A stretch of DNA of 64,000 bases from Arthrobacter oryzae (GTDB lineage: Bacteria; Actinomycetota; Actinomycetes; Actinomycetales; Micrococcaceae), in assembly GCF_003634095.1 (NCBI RefSeq), contig NZ_RBIR01000014.1, positions 1 through 64,000 of the forward strand. The letters are read 5' to 3'. Position 1 is the stretch's first letter; every line of letters begins with the position of its first letter. The notes below the pieces were generated by a model. It was not told the DNA's origin. It ran no database searches and worked only from the letters and a program-made list of their open reading frames with translations. Shown piece after piece: positions 33,126 through 41,730 of this stretch. Both the position numbers and the translations under genes were made by a program.

Positions 33126-34013
33126 ATGATGGCTGACCCGGGAATTTACTCAATCAACGCGTTTGCCGGTTCGGGCGTGTACCTGCTGGACGACCACGAG
33201 GTTGTGAGGCGGGGGCTGCGCCAGCTGCTGGAGTCGGATGGTCTCAGCATTGCCGGAGAATCAGGGTCCGCACGCGAAGCGGTCCGGCGGATCCCGGCCC
33301 TCCGCCCGGAACTGGTCATTCTTGATGATGATCTTCCGGACGGTCACGGTGCCGACGTGTGCCGGGCCATTGCCGTGGCGGAACCGGGCATCCGCTGTGT
33401 GCTGATGAACGGGGACGGCGATGAAGCCATACTGATCGAGTCCATTCTCGCTGGGGCGTGGGGATGCCTGTCCAAAGAAGATGACGGCAGCGAACAGCTC
33501 AGGCTCATCCGACGGGCCCTGGCCGGGCACACTGCCTACAGCGCCCGGTTCCATCCCGCGCTCGTGGCCCCGTTCTCCCTCCCCGGGCCGCAACGCTCGG
33601 ACGAGATGCTCCTCACTCTCACGAGGCGGGAAATGACTGCCGCCATCGGCCTGGGGAAAGGGCTGACCAACCGCCAGATCGGCCAGGAGATGTTCCTGGC
33701 CGAAAAGACGGTCAAGAACATGGTCTCGACCATCCTGATGAAACTCGGCATGGCCCGCAGGACACAGGCCGCCGTGCTCATCACGAGGGCCCTCAATCCT
33801 TCGGAAGACCCCGCCGAACTTGGATACCGGTTCAGCCGGTTCCCGGATCTAATCCCCGAGGTCACTGCAGCACTCCTGAACTGCACCAGCGAGGCCCGCA
33901 CCGTCCCGCCCACGAACGAGGCTCGGGCAGGGGACGCCGTCCGTCTCGCCGACGCGCTTACCGCGACCCGCACGGGGCTGGCGGTTACCCACCCAACTCC
34001 GAGCAGCAATTAA
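33126..34013 (+). CDS. Orphan NarL/LuxR-type response regulator with C-terminal extension
   Basis: A 295-residue regulator. The receiver domain (about 17-135) has the acidic pair Asp22-Asp23, the phosphoacceptor Asp67 in VILDDDLPDG and the conserved Lys in GCLSKED. A LuxR helix-turn-helix follows (about 160-220) with TNRQIGQEMFLAEKTVKNMV. About 70 extra residues of no clear fold follow; typical NarL proteins end near 215. The ATG at 33126 (or 33129) follows AAGGAA; the frame is open upstream to 32937 without support. No histidine kinase gene is adjacent, so its partner is elsewhere. It resembles DevR/DosR-type dormancy regulators but this cannot be fixed by eye. Confidence 0.85.
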   Translation: MMADPGIYSINAFAGSGVYLLDDHEVVRRGLRQLLESDGLSIAGESGSAREAVRRIPALRPELVILDDDLPDGHGADVCRAIAVAEPGIRCVLMNGDGDEAILIESILAGAWGCLSKEDDGSEQLRLIRRALAGHTAYSARFHPALVAPFSLPGPQRSDEMLLTLTRREMTAAIGLGKGLTNRQIGQEMFLAEKTVKNMVSTILMKLGMARRTQAAVLITRALNPSEDPAELGYRFSRFPDLIPEVTAALLNCTSEARTVPPTNEARAGDAVRLADALTATRTGLAVTHPTPSSN

Positions 34014-34178
34014 GAGGTTCGGCCTGGCATGGGCGATTCCATTGTCACTGCCAGGGCGCTGAAGGCGTCGCCCGCCATTTGCCTGTGGATAACTTTGACG
34101 TGCAAAATGTGACGTCGGTTACCCTTAAGCATTGTTTGGACTCGCGCGTCTTGATTTCTATCGGGGGAGTAGCTGACC

Positions 34179-34835
34179 ATGACATCTCGCACTTCGTTTT
34201 CCGGCCCCTGGCGCCCCTTTGCCGCCGCCTTGATTTCGATCTCCCTGATGTCGGTCACAGCCTGCAGCGGCGGTGAAACGCCACCTCCCGGACCCCCATC
34301 CTCTGGATCTCAAAGTCCACCCGTAGAGTCCACGCCGAGCGCGAGTTCGACCCCGTCCGCCATTTACAAACCCGCAGACGCGAGCGGCAAGGCGCAGAAT
34401 GTTCCGATTCCAGAACTGCCCGAGGCCGCGAAGGCGAAGACAAAGGAAGGCCTGGAGGCGTTTGCTCGGTATTGGTACTCGCTCTTGAATTACGCTTACG
34501 AAACGGGTGACCTGTCGAGTATCAAGTCCCTCTCCAGCCCTGCATGCGCTCTTTGCGGAAAAGTCTTTCCTGGGATCCAAAAATGGAACGGTCAAGGAAG
34601 ATGGATAGTCGGTGGGACGGTGGCCGTCCACGCCGTCCAATCGACATTCGTGAAGACGCCGAATGGAGATTTTCAAGTTGCTATCCAATCGCAACAAGAA
34701 GCTGGCTCACTAGAGAACGCGGACGGAACGGATGCGCAGAAGATTTCCGAGTCCGCGATGCTGGGGGACTTGATGGTGGCGAGATACGAACAAGGACGTT
34801 GGGCCGTTCAGAATGTCGATCGGCTCGGGAGTTAG
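34179..34835 (+). CDS. DUF6318-type lipoprotein
   Basis: A 218-residue exported lipoprotein. The signal peptide (about 1-29) ends in the lipobox SVTAC, followed by SGGETPPPGPPSSG and a Ser/Pro/Thr linker. The domain (about 75-215) contains EGLEAFARYWYSLLNYAYET and a cysteine pair in SPACALCGK, as in the DUF6318 family known from Arthrobacter relatives. The function is unknown; the fold is probably NTF2-like. It is anchored on the outer face of the membrane. A gene for a second exported protein starts three bases downstream. Base composition is less GC-rich than the surroundings. Confidence 0.78.
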   Translation: MTSRTSFSGPWRPFAAALISISLMSVTACSGGETPPPGPPSSGSQSPPVESTPSASSTPSAIYKPADASGKAQNVPIPELPEAAKAKTKEGLEAFARYWYSLLNYAYETGDLSSIKSLSSPACALCGKVFPGIQKWNGQGRWIVGGTVAVHAVQSTFVKTPNGDFQVAIQSQQEAGSLENADGTDAQKISESAMLGDLMVARYEQGRWAVQNVDRLGS

Positions 34836-34838
34836 GCG

Positions 34839-35753
34839 ATGGCTGATCGGATTTCGCGGCGGTCGGGTGTGACTATCTTGCTCGCATTTGCATTTCTCTT
34901 TGCGTTCTCGAGCGCCGCAGAGGCTGACGATTCGGAAGTTTCTTGGAGCAAGTCCGGGCTCGGTGTGTGGCGATACGATGCAGATGCTGGCGTGTGGGTG
35001 GATGCCCCCGGGGCGGTAGCGGAAGACCCTAACGTGTACAGGTTCGAGTATCTATGTCTGGACACCGCAAAGAACAACTTCGACGTGGCTTGTCTGGCAG
35101 GAGCGGTTCGTTGCGATCAAGGACGAGACGGTCGACCGGTGCGTTGGTACACTTCACTGCGAGTATTTGACCCGCCCATATGGTCAGCGATTCGACCAGA
35201 CCGCTGCGTTTATCTCGAACAGCCGGAGGACGTACTGGGCAAGATCGCCGCGCAGATCCAGACCAAGTTTGAACAGCTGCCGGTGAGCCCAGGGACGTCC
35301 GTCATGCAGCCGAGTCCGAACACTCTCCGAGGCGCAGAGACAAACTTCTATGCGGAAGCCGTGGAGCAATCATTTGCCATCGACATGCTGGGCCAAAGCG
35401 TTTCCGTCACCGCCAAGCCCGTGCAGTACACCTGGAACTATGGCGACGGCACGTCGCTGGGCCCGCAAACAGCGGCCGGCGGGCCCCTGCCGCAGGACCG
35501 CTGGGGTGAGAAGACAATCACCAGCCACGTCTACGCCCAGACCGGCGACTTCCCGGTAGTTCTGACAACACATTTCCAGGGCACGTACTCCGTGAACGGC
35601 GGACCCCCGCTGCCAATACCCGGCCAGGGCCAGTTCAGCTCGCCGGCGCAGAGGGTGAGCGTCTGGCGGTCGATCACAAGGAACTACGCGGACACGTGCC
35701 TGCAAAACCCGCAGGGGCAAGGTTGCCCGGGCGTCGCCGCGCCTCCGCCCTAG
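34839..35753 (+). CDS. Exported PKD-domain-like protein
   Basis: A 304-residue secreted protein. The signal peptide is at about 1-29 (LLAFAFLFAFSSAAEADD). A middle part with four cysteines (CLDTAKNNFDVACLAGAVRC and DRCVYLEQ) may form disulfides outside the cell. The C-terminal half contains the PKD-like motif YTWNYGDGTSLGPQT followed by HVYAQTGDFPVVLTT, the usual PKD strand pair. No anchor is seen. The gene lies three bases after the DUF6318 lipoprotein gene, so both are probably made together and may work together at the cell surface. Lower GC suggests recent acquisition. The function is unknown. Confidence 0.75.
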   Translation: MADRISRRSGVTILLAFAFLFAFSSAAEADDSEVSWSKSGLGVWRYDADAGVWVDAPGAVAEDPNVYRFEYLCLDTAKNNFDVACLAGAVRCDQGRDGRPVRWYTSLRVFDPPIWSAIRPDRCVYLEQPEDVLGKIAAQIQTKFEQLPVSPGTSVMQPSPNTLRGAETNFYAEAVEQSFAIDMLGQSVSVTAKPVQYTWNYGDGTSLGPQTAAGGPLPQDRWGEKTITSHVYAQTGDFPVVLTTHFQGTYSVNGGPPLPIPGQGQFSSPAQRVSVWRSITRNYADTCLQNPQGQGCPGVAAPPP

Positions 35754-35820
35754 GTGTCGTCCGCGTTCTCCCAAGCGTTGAACCGACTGTCAAAAGCGAC
35801 CGTCACGTCACGGCTTGTGG

Positions 35821-37158
35821 CTAGGCCCGGAGCTCCCGGTCCACCCGTTCCATCCGGGCGCTTATGAGCTGGCAACGCGGATCGTCCGGTCCAATCAGTG
35901 CCGCCGCGGCGGCCGCGGTTGCCGTATCGTCGGACCCCATATCGCTCGTGCACCACTGCAGCATCAGCCGGGCATCACCGCTGGACCGGACAGAGGCGCC
36001 CACTGCTACGTTGAGCTCATCACGCATAAACCCGATTTCCAGATTGACCGAACGGGTGAGGAGCTTCGCCGGGTAAGCCGACAGCGCCTGGGCCACCCGA
36101 CCCTCCCGAAGGTGGGCGGCCACAACCGAGGCGTCCGTCACGACGTTGACGGTTGAAGAGAACCGATACGGGTTTGCTCCCAACACATCGCCCAGAATGG
36201 TGCGGATCCGGTGCATCTCGGTCCGGATCGCCGCACCGGTGCCGGCGTCACCATGGATTTCGTAAGCTAATTCATCGGCGCTCCAGCCCTGGCCCCGGGA
36301 GGCCAGCAGGGCCAGAATCTCTGCGCGGCGCACTGTTAGCGGGCGGGTGGGACCGGCGTAGAGCGTCGCGGACGGCGCGTCTCCGAAGAGGCGCAGCATC
36401 AGTTGTGCCCGGGCGCCGCTGCCTCGCTGTCCCTGCCCGTTGCCTTGTATCGGCCGCCCGCCCGGTCCGGCACCGCCGTCGGGAACCGTTGCCGACTTCA
36501 GCAGCTCCTCCGCAAGCCGCACTCCGCAGCGAACCAGCCGCAAGCTGTCCGGCGTGATCGACTCGAACGGGCCGGAGACATCCAGAATGCCGACGATTTC
36601 GCCCGTCAGTGGATCGCGAATGGGAGATGCGGTGCAAGCCCAATCATGGTGGGTCCGGACGAGGTGCTCGGCCGAGAAGAGCTGTGCCGGGGCGCCGGTG
36701 ACCAGAGCTTCGCTGATGGCGTTGGTTCCTACCCCGGACTCGGACCAGTCGGCGCCCTCCACGAACTCCAGGGAGTCCGCGAGCCGCAATGCTTGTTTGC
36801 TCCCAAGGCGCCAGAGCACTTCGCCTTCATGATCAGTCACGATCAGCAGGTGGCGCCCGGTGGGGGTTTCATCGGCCAGCAGTTGCGTCAGCGCGGGCAT
36901 CACGGCGGCCAGCCGATGGCCGGCGCTGAGGGAGCGCGCTTCCGACACTTCATGCCGGTGGAGGGGCCGGTGCTGGTCCGGATTGATGCCCAGGGCGAGG
37001 GAACGCTGCCAGGACTTGATGAGCGACGGCGAGAGATGCGGATCGGGTTTGCCGGAAATGGTGGTCTCGTGCGCCGCCCGGAGTAGCCGGGCGTACTCCG
37101 CCGGAGCCGAAAACCTGAGGTCTGAGGGATGCGTGATGGAGCCATTGCCCTGCCGCAT
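35821..37158 (-). CDS. GAF-domain transcriptional regulator (AcoR-like sensor part)
   Basis: A 445-residue regulator. The N-terminal region (about 1-60) and GAF domain (about 70-240; DSLEFVEGADWSESGVGTNA and HHDWACTASPIRDPLTGEIV) resemble the sensor part of AcoR-type activators. There is no sigma-54 AAA+ domain; the C-terminus instead has a winged-helix-like region (PLTVRRAEILALLASRGQGW). This arrangement is common in actinobacteria for control of alcohol, acetoin or ketone metabolism. The ATG at 37158 is supported by GGGAG seven bases before; upstream ATG at 37164 is too close to it. It is divergent from the monooxygenase-dehydrogenase-OYE group, which it probably activates. Confidence 0.82.
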   Translation of the reverse strand: MRQGNGSITHPSDLRFSAPAEYARLLRAAHETTISGKPDPHLSPSLIKSWQRSLALGINPDQHRPLHRHEVSEARSLSAGHRLAAVMPALTQLLADETPTGRHLLIVTDHEGEVLWRLGSKQALRLADSLEFVEGADWSESGVGTNAISEALVTGAPAQLFSAEHLVRTHHDWACTASPIRDPLTGEIVGILDVSGPFESITPDSLRLVRCGVRLAEELLKSATVPDGGAGPGGRPIQGNGQGQRGSGARAQLMLRLFGDAPSATLYAGPTRPLTVRRAEILALLASRGQGWSADELAYEIHGDAGTGAAIRTEMHRIRTILGDVLGANPYRFSSTVNVVTDASVVAAHLREGRVAQALSAYPAKLLTRSVNLEIGFMRDELNVAVGASVRSSGDARLMLQWCTSDMGSDDTATAAAAAALIGPDDPRCQLISARMERVDRELRA

Positions 37159-37253
37159 GCTCATTCTCCCAACTCGCCGTCGAATCGCGCACCCGGCTGG
37201 TTCCTGGCCGCCGTCGGCTAACGTGCAGGCCGGCGGACAACTCGAGAGGTCCG

Positions 37254-37303
37254 TGTAACCCGATTGTAACCCCCTGCGATCTTTACTTGTGATGCGGGTC
37301 ACG
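37254..37303. promoter_or_regulatory. Direct repeats and CRP-like site in the divergent promoter
   Basis: TGTAACCC occurs at 37254-37261 and 37265-37272, one helix turn apart. A CRP/GlxR-like site TGTGA-TGCGGG-TCACG follows at 37288-37303. They lie between the GAF regulator and the monooxygenase gene, and suggest joint control by the regulator and a cAMP-type global regulator. Confidence 0.5.
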
Positions 37304-37362
37304 GCGTGATCTAGGCGCCACGCAAGGGTGCGACCCGACTGTCAGCAATGGAAAGAGGAATC

Positions 37363-39153
37363 ATGCCTGAGACACCAAACGGCGTCGTCGAGGCGTGGTT
37401 GGCGCAGTTCGATGAGGCGCTGCGCAGCCACAACACCGACGCCGCCCTGGCGCTTTTCGACGACGACTCGTACTGGCGCGACTTCGTCTCCTTCACCTGG
37501 AATCTCAAGACGCTCGAAGGTAAAGAAGCCATCCGGCGCATGCTCGACGCCACCCTCGATGACGTGCGGCCCAGCAACTGGGCCCTGGCCGAGGACGCCA
37601 CCGGCGACGCCGCCAACGCCGAAGCCTGGGTAAATTTCGAGACCGCCCAAGCCAGGGGGTACGCCCATCTGCGCCTCCGGAACGGCAAATGCTGGACCCT
37701 GCTCACCACCATGAAGGAGCTGAAGGGCTTTGAGGAAAAGAAGGGCCCCAGCCGCGAGAAGGGTGTGGCCCATGAGATCACCAAGGGCCGCAAATCCTGG
37801 TTGGAACTGAAGGAAGAGCAGGAAGCCCGGCTCGGCTACGAGGACCAGCCCTACACCGTCATCATCGGCGGCGGCCAGGGCGGGATCGGACTGGGGGCGC
37901 GGTTGCGCAGACTCGGAGTTCCCACCATCATCATCGAAAAAAATGAGCGCGCGGGCGACTCATGGCGCAACCGCTACAAGTCCCTCCACCTGCACGATCC
38001 GGTCTGGTACGACCACCTGCCCTACATGAAGTTCCCCGACGACTGGCCGGTGTTCGCGGCGAAGGACAAGATCGGCGACTGGCTGGAAAACTACACCCGA
38101 ATCATGGAGCTCAACTACTGGTCCAAGACGGTGTGCACCAACGCCCGGTTCGACGAAACGTCCCAGGAGTGGGTGGTGGAGGTGATGCGCGACGGCGAGC
38201 CGGTCACCCTGCACCCAAAGCAGCTCGTCTTCGCCCTGGGCGTTTCCGGTTACCCCAGCGTTCCCGCCTTCGAGGGCGCCGAGTCCTTCCTGGGGGAGCA
38301 GTACCACTCATCCAAGCACCCGGGCGGCGGGGACTGGACCGGCAAGAAAGCCGTGGTCATCGGCTCCAACAACTCGGCCCACGATATCTGCGCCGATCTC
38401 TGGGAACACGGCGCGGACGTCACCATGGTCCAGCGGTCCTCCACGCACATCGCCCGGAGCGAATCCCTCATGGACCTGGCGCTGGGCGATCTGTACTCCG
38501 AAAAAGCGCTGGCCAACGGCGTCACCACGGAAAAGGCCGATCTCTTGTTCGCCTCACTGCCGTACCGGATTCTGCCCGAGGCCCAGATTCCCGTCTATGC
38601 GGAGATGGCCGAGCGGGACGCGGAGTTTTACTCCCAGCTCGAGGCTGCCGGCTTTGACCTGGACTTCGGTGTGGACGGCTCCGGCCTGTTCCTGAAGTAT
38701 CTGCGGCGCGGATCGGGCTACTACATCGACGTCGGTGCCTCGCAGCTCATCATCGACGGCCGGGTCAAGCTGGCCAACGGCCAGGTCAGTAAGATCACCG
38801 GGAACTCCGTCGTGATGGCGAACGGATCGGAACTGGATGCAGACGTCATCATCTACGCCACCGGCTATGGATCGATGAACGGCTGGCTGGCCGATCTGGT
38901 CTCGCCCGAGGTGGCGGACGCCGTCGGCAAGTGCTGGGGGTTCGGTTCGGACACCCCCAAGGACCCAGGACCGTGGGAGGGAGAACTGCGCAACATGTGG
39001 AAGCCCACCAACGTGGAGAACCTGTGGATCCACGGCGGCAATTTGCACCAGAGCCGCCACTACTCCAACTATCTGGCCCTGCAGCTCAAGGCCCGGATGG
39101 AAGGACTGCCGACGCCGGTCTTCGAGCTGCAGCCCACGCACCATACCCGCTGA
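37363..39153 (+). CDS. Flavin-dependent monooxygenase with N-terminal SnoaL-like domain
   Basis: FAD/NADPH enzyme of 596 residues. The first about 135 residues are a SnoaL/NTF2-like domain (EALRSHNTDAALALFDDDSY and later). The flavoprotein part has the FAD motif GGGQGGIGLGARL (about 168-180), GDSWRNRYKSLHLHDP (as in indole-pyruvate monooxygenase-type proteins) and an NADPH motif GSNNSAHDICADL (about 340-352). The family includes YUCCA-like and ketone-oxygenating enzymes. The ATG at 37363 follows AGAGGA; an ATG at 37348 is the alternative. It is the first gene of a run with a butanediol-type dehydrogenase and an Old Yellow Enzyme, suggesting oxidation of a ketone or alcohol. The substrate is unknown. 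Confidence 0.85.
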   Translation: MPETPNGVVEAWLAQFDEALRSHNTDAALALFDDDSYWRDFVSFTWNLKTLEGKEAIRRMLDATLDDVRPSNWALAEDATGDAANAEAWVNFETAQARGYAHLRLRNGKCWTLLTTMKELKGFEEKKGPSREKGVAHEITKGRKSWLELKEEQEARLGYEDQPYTVIIGGGQGGIGLGARLRRLGVPTIIIEKNERAGDSWRNRYKSLHLHDPVWYDHLPYMKFPDDWPVFAAKDKIGDWLENYTRIMELNYWSKTVCTNARFDETSQEWVVEVMRDGEPVTLHPKQLVFALGVSGYPSVPAFEGAESFLGEQYHSSKHPGGGDWTGKKAVVIGSNNSAHDICADLWEHGADVTMVQRSSTHIARSESLMDLALGDLYSEKALANGVTTEKADLLFASLPYRILPEAQIPVYAEMAERDAEFYSQLEAAGFDLDFGVDGSGLFLKYLRRGSGYYIDVGASQLIIDGRVKLANGQVSKITGNSVVMANGSELDADVIIYATGYGSMNGWLADLVSPEVADAVGKCWGFGSDTPKDPGPWEGELRNMWKPTNVENLWIHGGNLHQSRHYSNYLALQLKARMEGLPTPVFELQPTHHTR

Positions 39154-39228
39154 CCCGGCCGGGCCGTGACAATCACGGGCACGGCCGCCAGACTGGGGCT
39201 ACGGCCCCGTTGTGAGAATCCAACTACC

Positions 39229-39262
39229 GCCGTGGATGCGCCTGACCGGGCGCATCCACGGC
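39229..39262 (+). other. Stem-loop between monooxygenase and dehydrogenase genes
   Basis: GCCGTGGATGCGC (39229-39241) pairs perfectly with 39250-39262; the loop is 8 bases. It ends 22 bases before the next start codon. It could terminate most of the upstream transcript or protect the downstream mRNA. Confidence 0.55.
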
Positions 39263-39284
39263 CCGGAACGCGAAGGTGCACCCC

Positions 39285-40340
39285 ATGAAAGCAGCACGAT
39301 TCCATGCCCGCGAGGATCTCCGGATCGAAGATATCCAAGAACCGGAACTGCGCCCTGGAACGGTGAAGATCGCCGTGGCCTGGTGCGGTATCTGCGGCAC
39401 TGACCTCCATGAATTCCTCGAAGGACCCATCTTCACCCCGCCGCCCGGCCACCCGCACCCGATTTCCAACGAGGCCGCCCCGGTCACCATGGGACACGAA
39501 TTTTCCGGGACGATCGAGGAGCTGGGCGAGGGCGTGACCGGCCTCGCCGTCGGGGACAGCGTCGTCGTGGAACCATATCTTGTCTGCAATGAATGCGGCC
39601 CGTGCCTCAGCGGTCACTACAATCTGTGCACCAAGCTGGGCTTCATTGGTCTGGCGGGCGGCGGCGGGGGCCTGAGCGAGAAGGTCGTCGTCGACACTCG
39701 GTGGGTCCACCCTGTCGGCGACATCCCGCTGGACGAAGCCGCGCTCATCGAACCCCTCTCGGTGGCTTATCACGCCGTCGGCCGGAGCGACGTCAAAGCC
39801 GGGGACGTCGCCGTCGTCGGCGGTGCGGGCCCCATTGGTTTGCTGACCGCGGCGGTCCTCAAGGGCATCGGCGTCACCACGATTGTCACCGAGCTGTCCA
39901 CGGCCCGGAAGGACAAGGCGGTTTCCTCCGGGGTCGCGGATCACGTCCTCGATCCCAGCACTGATGACGTCAAGGCGCGGGTGCAGGAACTGACCGCAGG
40001 GGCCGGGGCCGACGCGGCGTTTGAATGTGCCGGCGTGAATGCCGTGCTGGACACGATGCTCGACGTCGTCAAGCCCGCAGGCGTGGTCGTCAACGTCTCC
40101 ATTTGGGGACACCCGGCCACGGTGGATATGCAGAAAGTGGTGCTGAAGGAAATCGATCTGCGCGGCACCATCGCCTACTGCGGCGATCATGCGGCCGCCA
40201 TCAAGCTCGTCCAGGACGGAAAAGTCGACCTGAAACCCTTCATCACCGGGAGAATCGCTTTGGATGACCTGGTGGACCAGGGTTTCGACACGCTGATCCA
40301 CCACAACGACACTGCCGTGAAAATCATCGTTCACCCGTAG
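39285..40340 (+). CDS. Zinc-dependent alcohol dehydrogenase, 2,3-butanediol dehydrogenase-like
   Basis: Medium-chain dehydrogenase of 351 residues. The catalytic zinc site is CGICGTDLHE and GHEFSGTIEE; the structural zinc cysteines are in CNECGPCLSGHYNLC. The Rossmann motif is VVGGAGPIGLLTA near 180. The segment HEFLEGPIFTP with PHPISNEAAP is characteristic of (R,R)-butanediol dehydrogenases of this family, which interconvert acetoin and 2,3-butanediol with NAD. The ATG at 39285 has GAAGG 9 bases upstream; the GTG at 39276 lies directly against it. The GAF regulator nearby (AcoR-like) fits acetoin or butanediol chemistry, but related alcohols are possible. Confidence 0.85.
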   Translation: MKAARFHAREDLRIEDIQEPELRPGTVKIAVAWCGICGTDLHEFLEGPIFTPPPGHPHPISNEAAPVTMGHEFSGTIEELGEGVTGLAVGDSVVVEPYLVCNECGPCLSGHYNLCTKLGFIGLAGGGGGLSEKVVVDTRWVHPVGDIPLDEAALIEPLSVAYHAVGRSDVKAGDVAVVGGAGPIGLLTAAVLKGIGVTTIVTELSTARKDKAVSSGVADHVLDPSTDDVKARVQELTAGAGADAAFECAGVNAVLDTMLDVVKPAGVVVNVSIWGHPATVDMQKVVLKEIDLRGTIAYCGDHAAAIKLVQDGKVDLKPFITGRIALDDLVDQGFDTLIHHNDTAVKIIVHP

Positions 40341-40421
40341 TGATCCGAGTCTCAGACGGAATAGTTGCAGGCGCCGTGCAGTTGTCGCCAGTGAACCCAT
40401 TCACTGCGAAAGGAACTGCGC

Positions 40422-41492
40422 ATGCTGTTTTCCCCGTTGACTCTTGGCGAGCTGGAACTGCCCAACCGACTCGTGATGGCGCCCCTGACCCGGCTTCGCT
40501 CCGGCCAGGAAGGAATCCCGGGGCCGCTGGTGGTGGAGCACTACCGCCAGCGCGCCTCGCTCGGCCTGATCGTCAGTGAAGGCACCTACCCGAGCCCCGC
40601 CGGCCGGGGCTTCCCGGGCCAGCCGGGCCTGGTCACGCCGGAGCAGCTCGAGGGCTGGGCCAATGTCACGTCCGCAGTGCACGCGGAAGGCGGCCGGATC
40701 TTCGCCCAGGTCATGCACGCCGGCCGGGTCACGCACCAGGACACCACCGGCGGCCATGAGGTTGTCGCGCCCAGCGCCATCGCCATCGAGGGCGAAACCC
40801 GCACATACGAGGGCAAGAAGCCGTTCCCCGTCCCGCGCGCCCTCGGCACCGAGGAACTGCCGGGAATCGTCGACGAATTTGTCACCGCGTCCCGCAAGGC
40901 CGTCGAAGCAGGGTTCGACGGCGTGGAGCTGCACTCCGCCAACGGTTACCTGCTCCACGAATTCCTGACCCCCGCGGCCAACCAGCGCGATGACATCTAT
41001 GGCGGATCACCCGAGAACCGCGTCCGCTTCGTCCTCGAGGTGGCCCAGGCCGTCGTCGCAGTTGTGGGCGCGGACCGGGTGGGCATCCGCATTTCGCCCG
41101 AGCACAACGTCCAGGGTGCCGTCGAATTGGATGCGGCCGATGTCCAGGAGACCTATGGCCGGCTGGTCGACGGCCTGGCTCCCCTGAACCTGGCGTACCT
41201 CAGCGTCCTCCACAAAGAGCCCACCAGCGCTCTGGTCCAGGATCTGCGCGCACGCTTCGGCGGCACGTTCCTGGTGAACACCGGCTTTGGTGTCATCACG
41301 ACCCGCGACGAGGCAGTGGCACTCGTGGCAGACGGTCACGCTGACGCCGTCGTCGTCGGACGCCCGGCCATCGCGAACCCGGACCTCGCCCGCCGCTGGC
41401 GCGAAGGCCTGCCCGTCAACGAGCCCGACGCCTCCACGTTCTACGCCGACGGCGCCACGGGCTACACGGACTACCCCGCGTACCAGAACTAG
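40422..41492 (+). CDS. Old Yellow Enzyme-family NADH:flavin oxidoreductase (alkene reductase)
   Basis: FMN-dependent ene-reductase of 356 residues, TIM barrel, cytoplasmic. It begins with LFSPLTLGELELPNRLVMAP, has the active-site pair in GFDGVELHSANGYLLHEF (His-x-x-Asn) and FLTPAANQRDDIYGGSPENR, and the phosphate-binding loop DAVVVGRPAIANPDL. NemA/XenB-type enzymes reduce activated C=C bonds or nitro compounds. It is 81 bases downstream of the butanediol-type dehydrogenase on the same strand, with AAAGGAA before the ATG, so it is probably part of the same unit. Its natural substrate is not evident. Confidence 0.9.
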   Translation: MLFSPLTLGELELPNRLVMAPLTRLRSGQEGIPGPLVVEHYRQRASLGLIVSEGTYPSPAGRGFPGQPGLVTPEQLEGWANVTSAVHAEGGRIFAQVMHAGRVTHQDTTGGHEVVAPSAIAIEGETRTYEGKKPFPVPRALGTEELPGIVDEFVTASRKAVEAGFDGVELHSANGYLLHEFLTPAANQRDDIYGGSPENRVRFVLEVAQAVVAVVGADRVGIRISPEHNVQGAVELDAADVQETYGRLVDGLAPLNLAYLSVLHKEPTSALVQDLRARFGGTFLVNTGFGVITTRDEAVALVADGHADAVVVGRPAIANPDLARRWREGLPVNEPDASTFYADGATGYTDYPAYQN

Positions 41493-41545
41493 GTCTCACC
41501 GCCGCGGGCGCGCCGAACTCTCGCGCGCCGCGGCCCACGCCGGCT

Positions 41546-41688
41546 GGACATGCTCAGCCGCGGCCACGAACAGTGGGCAGAATGCCATTCTGCCCACTGT
41601 TGGCGTTTAACAGTGAGCATGTCCGTCGCTGACCTGGCTTGCGGGTGAGCATGTCCGTGGCTGACCTGGCCTGCGGATGAGCATGTCC
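41546..41688. repeat. Hairpin element, copy 1: 79-bp palindromic core plus 32-bp iterated arms
   Basis: Starts with GGACATGCTCA (41546-41556) and closes with its complement TGAGCATGTCC (41614-41624). Inside is a perfect 33-base palindrome (16-base arms, AACAGTGGGCAGAATG at 41569-41584, around one C). TGAGCATGTCC is then repeated at 41646 and 41678, exactly every 32 bases. It fills most of the gap between the OYE gene and the GntR gene. Confidence 0.8.
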
Positions 41689-41713
41689 CTTGGGGGAGTG
41701 TCGCCGGGCCAGG

Positions 41714-41723
41714 TCCTATAGGA
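41714..41723. promoter_or_regulatory. Operator 1 of the sugar-acid regulator (TCCTATAGGA)
   Basis: Perfect 10-bp palindrome ending 7 bases before the GntR ATG. It contains a TATAGG that could be the -10 box; no ribosome-binding site follows, so the regulator is probably made from a leaderless transcript that it represses itself. Confidence 0.7.
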
Positions 41724-41730
41724 TCTGAAC

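Noticed and set aside
41614..41688. Regularly spaced 11-base repeats looking like a CRISPR start
   Set aside because: Repeats are too short, the 21-base intervals are similar to each other, and no cas gene is present; it is a hairpin-type repeat element.
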